A DNA stretch of 49,462 bases from Candidatus Sulfotelmatobacter sp. Lineage in GTDB: Bacteria > Acidobacteriota > Terriglobia > Terriglobales > Acidobacteriaceae. Positions 8,340-15,811 of this stretch are shown here, piece after piece. Position 1 is the stretch's first letter. Each line of letters opens with the position of its first letter. Position numbers and translations under genes: made by a program. The notes under the pieces were generated by a model. It ran no database searches. It saw nothing but the letters and a program-made list of their open reading frames with translations, and was not told the origin of the DNA. Where the stretch lies: positions 1 to 49,462 of the forward strand of contig JASHQK010000457.1 in assembly GCA_030039195.1 (NCBI GenBank). The letters run 5' to 3'.

Positions 8340-10484
8340 TTACGGCAGATAATAACGGAACGAAGTGAAGACCATGGCATCGAGGCCGTGCGGTTGCAGA
8401 CCGCCGCCCGACCAAGTCTCACGCTCGACATAGGAGAACTGCGGACCAAACTGGATGCGTCCGCGGTTCACTTTCTCCAGCGAGCCATCGTAGATGCGAA
8501 ACCAGAAACCTGCCGTGCCTTCAATCAGAGCGCGCGTATCTGCCGTGCAGCTGGAAAGCGAGCCCGGCAAAAATCCGGTGCCGTTGGCAGGAAGCGTCTC
8601 GCTGTAGCAGCCGGAATTGTTGAAGCTCGGCGCACCGTAACCGACGACCTTGCCGGAAATGGGATCGAAACTCGCCGTCCGCGCCGCATATTCGGAGCCC
8701 GCGTTGAAGTAAATGTCTGTCCTGGGGGCGTGAATTTCTATCGTGGCAAGGCCTTGCAGCTCTTTCACCAGATGGAAGGTTCCATTTCCATTGATGGAAG
8801 CATCGGGCAGACCGCCAGAAGCGTAGCGGCCGATTCCGCTGCCGCCGAAGCCGTGCAGGCCGAAATCAAAATGCTTGTTGGCGAAGGACCAACGCGCGTT
8901 CGCGCCAACGCCGCCGCCGCTGGTCGAAGCGTTATAGGCCGTGGCCGTGGTCGGCGCGGTTGCACCGTTGGCGCAGGGAAACGCCGCCGAAGCTTCCGCG
9001 CAAGGAAACACGCGATCGCGGAACTCGTCAAAGAGTCCGAACACTTCGTAGTGTCCAAAGCCGGGCTCGAAGACTAATTTTGCAATGATATCGGGCGAAG
9101 GATTGAACGAGTAGGTAGAGATCGGTGAGCAAGTCGTGCTCGTGCTGACTGCACCGGTGGTGGAATTGACGGTGGAAGTCGAGCTGCAAGTCGAGACTCC
9201 AGCGTTGTAAAGACCGCCGCTTGTGCCCGCGGATCCGACCAGGAAATTCGCCGCGTTGTTATGCGTCGTTACCGTGGCCTGCGAATTCTCCAATGAAACT
9301 CCAAACCAGGCCTTATTGTTGAAATTCTTTACCAGGCGCACTCCGTACTGACGCGCCCAAGTGAAGCCGACAGAATAGTTCGCGTCAATCGTGAGCGGCG
9401 TAGCCTCCGTCCGGTTGTCCATGCCATGGCGTGTTTCCGTGAGCAAGCTCCACATTTGACCACCGGTGAAGCTCCAGCCGTTATCGAACGCCGCCTGTCC
9501 CCAGACCTGCCGCTGACGGAGCGAGTAGCTGTTGCTCTCGTTGTTGTTGGAAGTGATTGCCGACGACAGAAAGTCAGCTTCGTAATAGCCGGAGAGCAGA
9601 GCGCTCTTCAGTCGGCCGGTTGCGAGGAGGGAAATTCGCGACTGGCGTCCGGAGCCGAAGAATTCTGAAGTGTTGCTCTGCGAAGCTCCGGGCATGGTGA
9701 TCGAGTTGAAAGGAGTATTAACATCCGAAGCGAGCGCCCGTGACCGCCACACCGATTCAGCCGCAAGGAAGCCGCCCGGCAACAGGGTGACTCCGCGGTA
9801 GTGAAGCGCGGTGGGTGCCTCGGAGCCGGAGTTCGGCGTTTCCTGCATGCTTTGGGCGTTCGACACGTTAGCCGCGACTGGCGCCGCGCCGCCCGCGTTG
9901 GCGGAACTGTCACGACTCGAAGAAACTCCCGCTTCAATCGTCGGAACAGGCGCAGCAGCAACGGGAGGAGCAGCAACAGGAGCTGCGCTGGCGGAGGATG
10001 GCACGGCCGCCGCGGGCGTCGATGCCTTGGCGCCAGTTACGCCGGAAGCCTTCAGCTGATCCTCGAGAGCCTGCATTCTCTGCTGTTGTTGTTTCAATTG
10101 TTCGCGAGTGGCTTCCAGTTCTTTCGACTGGGAAAGGACGAGGTCGCGAAGCTGCTGAACCTGATCTTCGACCGGGACGGGCGCAGCAGGAGCCGGCGGG
10201 TTCGCCGCTGGAGCTGCAGCCGAAGAAGATGTTGTCCCGCTTGCGTTGTTTTCGGTTTTGCTGGTGGAGTTCGTGGAGCTGCTGGAAGCAGACGTCGTGT
10301 TTGCTCCGCCTCCTTCGCCCTCGAGCCGCGCTATTTCTATTGCGCCGCGTGTCGCTGGTGCGGTAGCTGCGGCCTTTGCCGTTTCCGCAGCCTGCGCTTT
10401 GCCAGGTGCAGGCCCAGCACTGGTTTGGCCAGCCAGCGCAGTTGCCAGAACGAGAATTGCACATAACGTCCATGCAAACTTCAT
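8340..10484 (-). CDS. Outer-membrane porin-like protein with N-terminal coiled coil and Ala/Pro linkers
   Basis: Signal peptide MKFAWTLCAILVLATALAGQTSA; coiled coil VEDQVQQLRDLVLSQSKELEATREQLKQQQQRMQALEDQL; C-terminal alternating beta-strand-like sequence. SD aggagagg upstream of the ATG at 10484; downstream of pstS. Confidence 0.75.
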   Translation of the reverse strand: MKFAWTLCAILVLATALAGQTSAGPAPGKAQAAETAKAAATAPATRGAIEIARLEGEGGGANTTSASSSSTNSTSKTENNASGTTSSSAAAPAANPPAPAAPVPVEDQVQQLRDLVLSQSKELEATREQLKQQQQRMQALEDQLKASGVTGAKASTPAAAVPSSASAAPVAAPPVAAAPVPTIEAGVSSSRDSSANAGGAAPVAANVSNAQSMQETPNSGSEAPTALHYRGVTLLPGGFLAAESVWRSRALASDVNTPFNSITMPGASQSNTSEFFGSGRQSRISLLATGRLKSALLSGYYEADFLSSAITSNNNESNSYSLRQRQVWGQAAFDNGWSFTGGQMWSLLTETRHGMDNRTEATPLTIDANYSVGFTWARQYGVRLVKNFNNKAWFGVSLENSQATVTTHNNAANFLVGSAGTSGGLYNAGVSTCSSTSTVNSTTGAVSTSTTCSPISTYSFNPSPDIIAKLVFEPGFGHYEVFGLFDEFRDRVFPCAEASAAFPCANGATAPTTATAYNASTSGGGVGANARWSFANKHFDFGLHGFGGSGIGRYASGGLPDASINGNGTFHLVKELQGLATIEIHAPRTDIYFNAGSEYAARTASFDPISGKVVGYGAPSFNNSGCYSETLPANGTGFLPGSLSSCTADTRALIEGTAGFWFRIYDGSLEKVNRGRIQFGPQFSYVERETWSGGGLQPHGLDAMVFTSFRYYLP

Positions 10485-10539
10485 TTGGTCCTCTCCTTGT
10501 ATGGTGTGGCAGAACGAGACAGCCAATGTTTGTGGAGCT

Positions 10540-11556
10540 TTACTCGACCTGTTTGATTGCTTGTTTGACCTTGGCCGCGACATTGGCCGGAAGCGGCGCA
10601 TAATCCAAGGCGCTTGTCATGCTCTGGCCGTCGCTGACCATCCAATTCAGGAAATCGGCCAGAATCTTGCCTTTCGCCGGATCTTTGGAATGAAGCGGAA
10701 TCAGCATCCAGGTGAAGCTGGAAATCGGATACGCATCCTGGCCGGGCGCGTTCGTGATGGATGCCCGGAAGTCGGCCGGCATCTTGGGCGCGGAAGCCGC
10801 CGCGGCGGTTACACCCTCAAGAGAGGCCTTCACAAAAGTCCCGGCAGAATTGCGCACCTTTCCGTAAGGGATCTTGTTCTGGATGGCGTAGATCAATTCC
10901 ACATATCCGATCGAGCCGGGCAACAGACGGACGGAGCCGGCCACTCCTTCGTTGCCTTTTCCGCCCATGCCCTTCGGCCACTTCACCGACGTGTTGCTGC
11001 CGACCTGGCTCTTCCAATCAGGGCTGATCTTGGAGAGATAGTCGGTCCAGATGAAGGTCGTTCCGCTGCCGTCGGAGCGATGCACCACCACGATCTCCTG
11101 ATTAGGAAAGTTCACACCGGGATTCACCGCCGCGATCGCCTTGTCATTCCAGTTTGAGATACGGCCCAGGTAAATTCCCGCCAGGACATCAGGAGTGAAG
11201 TTCAGTTCTCCGCTCACTCCCGGAATGTTGTAGACGGGAACCACCGCGCCCAGCACCGTAGGAATGTTCAGCACCTTGGTATGCAGGTTGTTTTCGGCTT
11301 CCTTGAGTTGGTCATCGGTCATGGGCATGTCGCTGGCACCGAAGTCCACGGTGCCTTCGGTAAGCTGGCGAATTCCGCCACCGCTGCCAATGGATTGGTA
11401 GTTGATCTGAACCTCGGGATGGATTTTGAGGTATTCGCTGAACCACTTGGAGTAAATGGGATACGGAAACGTGGCACCTGCTCCGTTCAGCGTGGTCTGC
11501 CCAAATCCGGGCAGGGCCAGAAACACACACACCAACAGAAGCACAAGTTTGCGCAC
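10540..11556 (-). CDS. pstS: Phosphate ABC transporter substrate-binding protein PstS
   Basis: MRKLVLLLVCVFLALPGFGQTTLNGAGATFPYPIYSKWFSEYLKIHPEVQINYQSIGSGGGIRQLTEGTVDFGASDMPM; GTG start with AGGAGG SD. Confidence 0.98.
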   Translation of the reverse strand: MRKLVLLLVCVFLALPGFGQTTLNGAGATFPYPIYSKWFSEYLKIHPEVQINYQSIGSGGGIRQLTEGTVDFGASDMPMTDDQLKEAENNLHTKVLNIPTVLGAVVPVYNIPGVSGELNFTPDVLAGIYLGRISNWNDKAIAAVNPGVNFPNQEIVVVHRSDGSGTTFIWTDYLSKISPDWKSQVGSNTSVKWPKGMGGKGNEGVAGSVRLLPGSIGYVELIYAIQNKIPYGKVRNSAGTFVKASLEGVTAAAASAPKMPADFRASITNAPGQDAYPISSFTWMLIPLHSKDPAKGKILADFLNWMVSDGQSMTSALDYAPLPANVAAKVKQAIKQVE

Positions 11557-11596
11557 CTGATGATTCCTCCTGTATCAAAGGGTGGAGCTTTCCCGT

Positions 11597-11628
11597 TTTA
11601 TGCGTGCACTGTTACAGGATGGTTACAA
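11597..11628 (-). promoter_or_regulatory. Candidate Pho box plus -10 for pstS
   Basis: Minus strand TTGTAAC-CATC-CTGTAAC (11628-11611), 7-4-7 direct repeat with 11-bp period, then 8 nt, then CATAAA (11602-11597). Confidence 0.65.
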
Positions 11629-11668
11629 ACGAGTGAATTTCTGGTGAATGCGGCGCGGAGACGAATGG

Positions 11669-12541
11669 TCATTGTTCTTTTTGCAGACGGAGAATTTCGT
11701 GCGCAAACAAAGGGTTGGCGGGAAACTCGGCGCGCAATCCGCTGAGAATCTCTACAGCGCGCGGCTTGTCCTTCTCGCGGACGTAGGCGATCGCCAGCAG
11801 GATGCGCGCAAAGGGAGCGAGATAGTGTCCATGCTGGCCGGTCAGCTCTAAGTCTTCGATGCCGGCCTGCTTGTCGGCCTGCAAACCGCCCAATCGCAGC
11901 AGCCAGCGAACCGGCGCGGCCAAGCTGCCGACGATGTACTTGCTGAATCCGGTGGCCAGAAGCGCGTCGTAACAATCGTGGCAGATCGAAAGCAAGCGCT
12001 GTGCGAAAGTGGTTGCCTGCCTGGTGAAATGCAGAGATGCCAGATTCTGCTTCTCGATCAAGGCCGCATAATCCGCCTGCAGGCCGGAGGACAAGGTAAG
12101 GGCGAACAGCGCATCGCGGTCGTTCGGATTTTTCGCCAGCCGCTTCTGCGCCAAATCTTCTGACTTGTCGATGGCTTGCTGAAACTCCGCGCGCACAGCG
12201 GGATCGGCCTTCATTTTCGAGCGCGCCTCGAAAGCTGAGTTTTTTTCGTAAAACTGCGCTTCCAGCACGCCCAGACGATTGAACTCGGAAAACAACAGTC
12301 CCGCCGCTTCACTGACGGGTCCAACCGGATTGTCAGGATGTTGCCCCTGCCAGCGCGCGAAATCTTTCTGGGCTCCGGCAAAGTCGAGGTTGTAGAGTCC
12401 GGAAAAGCCTTGATCGAGCAGCGATGTTGGATTGCCCCGCGGGATGTCATCGGCGGCGGCAAGGCAGCTGATGCCCAGGCATATGCACCCACACGCCACC
12501 CGAAGCAGTCTGCGTGCATCTGGTTTCTTCAGTCTCAACAT
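11669..12541 (-). CDS. Exported TPR-like protein of unknown function
   Basis: MLRLKKPDARRLLRVACGCICLGISCLAAADDIPRG... (signal-like) followed by helical TPR-like repeats (LLDQGFSGLYNLDFAGAQKDFARWQGQHPDNP; RILLAIAYVREKDKPRAVEILSGLRAEFPANPLF). The upstream part of the supplied ORF lies antisense to GH15 and is excluded. Confidence 0.7.
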   Translation of the reverse strand: MLRLKKPDARRLLRVACGCICLGISCLAAADDIPRGNPTSLLDQGFSGLYNLDFAGAQKDFARWQGQHPDNPVGPVSEAAGLLFSEFNRLGVLEAQFYEKNSAFEARSKMKADPAVRAEFQQAIDKSEDLAQKRLAKNPNDRDALFALTLSSGLQADYAALIEKQNLASLHFTRQATTFAQRLLSICHDCYDALLATGFSKYIVGSLAAPVRWLLRLGGLQADKQAGIEDLELTGQHGHYLAPFARILLAIAYVREKDKPRAVEILSGLRAEFPANPLFAHEILRLQKEQ

Positions 12542-12681
12542 TTGCCGGCTATGGGTGTGAGCTATGATCAGAGACCTGCATTCACGCACGAGCGGAGCTG
12601 AAATGCGCCCATTACACGGCTTGGATGCAGTCATATCACGGAAGGGCATCTCTGGGGCCGTCAAATTTCTGTAAAACACTT

Positions 12682-12702
12682 CACGCGGCACTTGGCCGCG
12701 TG
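12682..12702. promoter_or_regulatory. Stem-loop in 5' leader immediately upstream of the GH15 SD
   Basis: cacgcggc-acttg-gccgcgtg, 8-bp perfect stem; followed by aaggtgg and ATG at 12719. Confidence 0.6.
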
Positions 12703-12718
12703 CCACACAAGGTGGTAC

Positions 12719-15127
12719 ATGAGCGATCCCTCGATTCGCTATGCTCCCGGCTGGCCGGGAATTGCGCCGCGCTGGACTTCCAGTGCGAAAACTGGCGTGG
12801 GCACAGCACTCAACCAGCACAGCAAGGTCTGGTTCACCGTCAGCCACGGCATTCTCAACGAGGTGTATTTCCCGCGCGTCGACCAGGCCTGCACCCGCGA
12901 CATGGGCTTCCTCGTGACCAGCGGCCAGGATTTCTTTTCCGAGGAAAAACGCCACTGCCGCTTTGAGAACCGTCCCTTTGAACCGGGCATTCCTGCTTAC
13001 CAGCTGACGAATACATGCCTGAGCGGGCGCTACCGTATTCACAAAGAAGTCATCACCGATCCTTATCGCAATGTGGTTCTGCAGAAAGTGCGCTTCGAGC
13101 CGCTGGTCGGCCAGCTCTCGGATTACCGACTCTACACTCTGCTCTCGCCTCACCTGGGCAATTGCGGCCGCGGCAACACCGGCTGGACCGGAGACTACAA
13201 AGGTGTGCCCATGCTGTTTGCCAAACGCGACGCGGTCGCGGTGGCGCTGGCCTCGTCGGCTCCATGGAAGAAGCGTTCGGTTGGATTCGTCGGCGTTTCG
13301 GATGGCTGGCAGGATCTGTCGCAGCACTTCGCAATGGACTGGGAGTACGATTGCGCGGAAAACGGCAACATTGCTCTGACCGGTGAAATCGACCTTGCGG
13401 CCTCGAATGGCGAGTTTGTGTTCGCCCTCGGCTTCGGCGCGATTTGGACGGAAGCGGGCCAGCAGGCGCGCTCCAGTCTTTTCGAAGATTATGGCGAAAT
13501 CCGCCAGCACTTCACGGCGCAGTGGAAAAACTGGCAGACGGGACTTTTCAAACTCGACGAACCGCCGCGTCAACTCGATCTCTATCGGGCCTCGACGGCG
13601 GTCTTGCGCACGCACGAGTCCAAAGATTTTCTTGGCGGAATCATTGCCAGCCTATCCATTCCGTGGGGATTCGACAAAGGGGACGAAGATCTCGGCGGCT
13701 ATCACCTGGTCTGGCCGCGGGATCTGGTCGAAAACGCCGGAGCGCTGCTGGCCGCCGGCGCCGTGACCGACGCGATCCGCGTGCTTCGTTATCTGCAGGC
13801 CACGCAGGAATCCGACGGCAACTGGGCGCAGAATTTGTGGCTGGATGGCCGGCCGTACTGGGGTGGGATCCAGATGGATGAAACTTCGTTTCCCATCCTG
13901 CTGCTGGATCTGCTCCGGCGCGAAGCACCGGAGACGCTGGGAAAATTGGATCGTTGGTGGCCGATGACGCGAAGAGCCGCGAGCTTCATTGTGCGCAACG
14001 GTCCGGTCACGCAGCAGGATCGCTGGGAAGAAGACGCGGGTTATTCGCCATTCACGCTGGCGGCGGAAATCTCCGCGCTGCTCGCCGCCGCCGACATCGC
14101 CGATCTGACCGGCCACTCCGAGCAGGCGCAAACTATGCGCGACACCGCCGACGCCTGGAATGACAACATCGAGCGCTGGGTTTACGCCGCAGGCACGGAT
14201 CTGGCCAGGCAACTGGGCGTTGCGGGATATTACGTGCGCATCGCTCCGCCCGACACGGATGGCGCAGCGTCGCCCACGCAGGGCTTCGTGCCGATCAAAA
14301 ACAAGCCTCCGGGGCAGGATCGCGACCGCGCCTATCACATCATCAGTCCGGATGCGCTGGCGCTGGTTAGGTTCGGATTGCGCGCCGCGGACGATCCGCG
14401 AATTTTGAATACTCTCCGCGTCATTGATGCGCTGCTCGCGGTCGAACTTCCGCAAGGTCCATGCTGGTATCGCTACAACGGCGATGGATACGGCGAGCAC
14501 AAAGACGGATCGCCCTTTGATGGCACGGGCATCGGACGTCCCTGGCCGCTGCTGGCCGGCGAGCGAGCGCACTATGCACTGGCCGGAGGTCATCACGATG
14601 AGGCCGAAGCCTTGCTGACCGTGATCGAGAATTCCACGTCAGGACAAAGCCGGCTGCTTCCCGAGCAGGTGTGGGATTCCGCCGACATACCCGCGCTCGG
14701 ACTTTTTCGTGGCAAACCTTCGGGATCGGCATGTCCGCTGGTGTGGGCTCACTCCGAGTACGTGAAGCTGCGGCGATCGATTCACGACGGCAAGATCTTC
14801 GACCAGCCACCGCAGCCGTATAAGCGCTATGTCATCGACAAGCACGGGCGACAGCACTGGGGCTGGCGATTGAACAACAAGACACGCACAGTTCCACGCC
14901 ATCAGACCCTCCGTCTGAACCTTCTTTCGCCAGCGCTGGTCCACTGGAGCCTCGACGGCTGGAAAACTACGCACGACAGCGAAACCCAAGATACCGGGGT
15001 GGGCATTCACATCCTCAATCTGCCGACAGCGTCGCTCGCTGCGGGCAGCCAAGTTGTATTCACTTTTTTCTGGACGGAAGAAAAGCGCTGGGAGGGAAGG
15101 GATTACACGGTGACGGTTGACATGTGA
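12719..15127 (+). CDS. Glycoside hydrolase family 15 glucoamylase-like enzyme
   Basis: MSDPSIRYAPGWPGIAPRWTSSAKTGVGTAL...VWFTVSHGILNEVYFPRVDQACTRDMGFLV; GGYHLVWPRDLVENAGALLAAG; TRRAASFIVRNGPVTQQDRWEEDAGYSPFTLAAEIS; CPLVWAHSEYVKL. These match bacterial glucoamylase patterns. Confidence 0.93.
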   Translation: MSDPSIRYAPGWPGIAPRWTSSAKTGVGTALNQHSKVWFTVSHGILNEVYFPRVDQACTRDMGFLVTSGQDFFSEEKRHCRFENRPFEPGIPAYQLTNTCLSGRYRIHKEVITDPYRNVVLQKVRFEPLVGQLSDYRLYTLLSPHLGNCGRGNTGWTGDYKGVPMLFAKRDAVAVALASSAPWKKRSVGFVGVSDGWQDLSQHFAMDWEYDCAENGNIALTGEIDLAASNGEFVFALGFGAIWTEAGQQARSSLFEDYGEIRQHFTAQWKNWQTGLFKLDEPPRQLDLYRASTAVLRTHESKDFLGGIIASLSIPWGFDKGDEDLGGYHLVWPRDLVENAGALLAAGAVTDAIRVLRYLQATQESDGNWAQNLWLDGRPYWGGIQMDETSFPILLLDLLRREAPETLGKLDRWWPMTRRAASFIVRNGPVTQQDRWEEDAGYSPFTLAAEISALLAAADIADLTGHSEQAQTMRDTADAWNDNIERWVYAAGTDLARQLGVAGYYVRIAPPDTDGAASPTQGFVPIKNKPPGQDRDRAYHIISPDALALVRFGLRAADDPRILNTLRVIDALLAVELPQGPCWYRYNGDGYGEHKDGSPFDGTGIGRPWPLLAGERAHYALAGGHHDEAEALLTVIENSTSGQSRLLPEQVWDSADIPALGLFRGKPSGSACPLVWAHSEYVKLRRSIHDGKIFDQPPQPYKRYVIDKHGRQHWGWRLNNKTRTVPRHQTLRLNLLSPALVHWSLDGWKTTHDSETQDTGVGIHILNLPTASLAAGSQVVFTFFWTEEKRWEGRDYTVTVDM

Positions 15128-15158
15128 TAAACATGAAAGTATGCTCAAAGCATGTCAA
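15117..15158 (+). promoter_or_regulatory. Candidate sigma70 promoter and operator of the vapBC-type pair
   Basis: TTGACA (15117-15122), 17-nt spacer, TATGCT (15140-15145); inverted repeats TTGACATG (15117-15124)/CATGTCAA (15151-15158) and ATGCT-CAA-AGCAT (15141-15153). Confidence 0.6.
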
Positions 15159-15382
15159 AAATGATTCAGCTTCGTAACGTGCCGGACTCCCTGCACCGTA
15201 GGCTAAAAGCCCGGGCGGCCATGGCAGGAATGTCTTTGTCCGACTATCTGCTTTCGGAAATCAAGGAAATCGCGGACCGGCCCACGTTGGCGGAGATGCG
15301 AGAGCGCTTGCATCAAAGGGAACCCGTTACCGTTCCAATCGATACAGCGCGGCTAGTGCGCGAAGAGCGAGACGCACGTTGA
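15152..15382 (+). CDS. vapB: RHH-type antitoxin (FitA/VapB-like)
   Basis: MSKMIQLRNVPDSLHRRLKARAAMAGMSLSDYLLSEIKEIADRPT...; followed by an overlapping PIN-domain ORF. The ATG at 15161 is an alternative start. Confidence 0.88.
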   Translation: MSKMIQLRNVPDSLHRRLKARAAMAGMSLSDYLLSEIKEIADRPTLAEMRERLHQREPVTVPIDTARLVREERDAR

Positions 15383-15771
15383 TCGTTCTGGATGCGTCGG
15401 CAGTGATCGATTGGCTGATCCGGAGTCCTGCCGGACGCCTCATTGAGCAGAGAATCTATTCTCGCAAGGAAACCCTCCACGCTCCCCATCTTTTAGATAT
15501 CGAGGTAACGCAGGTCTTGAGGCGTTTGGCGTGGCAAGGTGCAATTACTGATCAACGCGCCGCTACTGCTGTTCAGGATCTGCTCGACCTTCGAATCGTC
15601 AGATATCCACATTTCCTTCTTCTGCCGCGTGTGTGGCAACTCCGCCACAATTTGTCCGCTTATGACGCTGCTTACGTCGCTCTGGCGGAAGATCTCGGCG
15701 CCTCCTTACTGACAAGGGATAGCCGACTAGCCGCAGCGTCTGGGCATAGGGCTGTCATCGAGGTATTCTGA
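15379..15771 (+). CDS. vapC: PIN-domain ribonuclease toxin (VapC-like)
   Basis: MIVLDASAVIDWLIRSPAG..., HLLDIEVTQVLRRL, LSAYDAAYVALAEDLGASLLTRDSRL: PIN acidic residues conserved. TTG start overlaps the antitoxin stop (TTGA). Confidence 0.9.
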   Translation: MIVLDASAVIDWLIRSPAGRLIEQRIYSRKETLHAPHLLDIEVTQVLRRLAWQGAITDQRAATAVQDLLDLRIVRYPHFLLLPRVWQLRHNLSAYDAAYVALAEDLGASLLTRDSRLAAASGHRAVIEVF

Positions 15772-15811
15772 TTCGAAGTTCAAAGAAAGTGGCCGAGTGC
15801 TCGGGGGCTGG

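Noticed and set aside
11669-13615. 648-aa minus-strand ORF
   Set aside because: Only the part from ATG 12541 looks like a protein (signal plus TPR-like). The upstream 358 codons are antisense to the well-supported GH15 gene and are low-complexity frame-shadow sequence.
15117-15771. vapBC-type pair as evidence of a mobile island
   Set aside because: No integrase, transposase, tRNA target or flanking repeats around it; more likely a stand-alone chromosomal TA locus.
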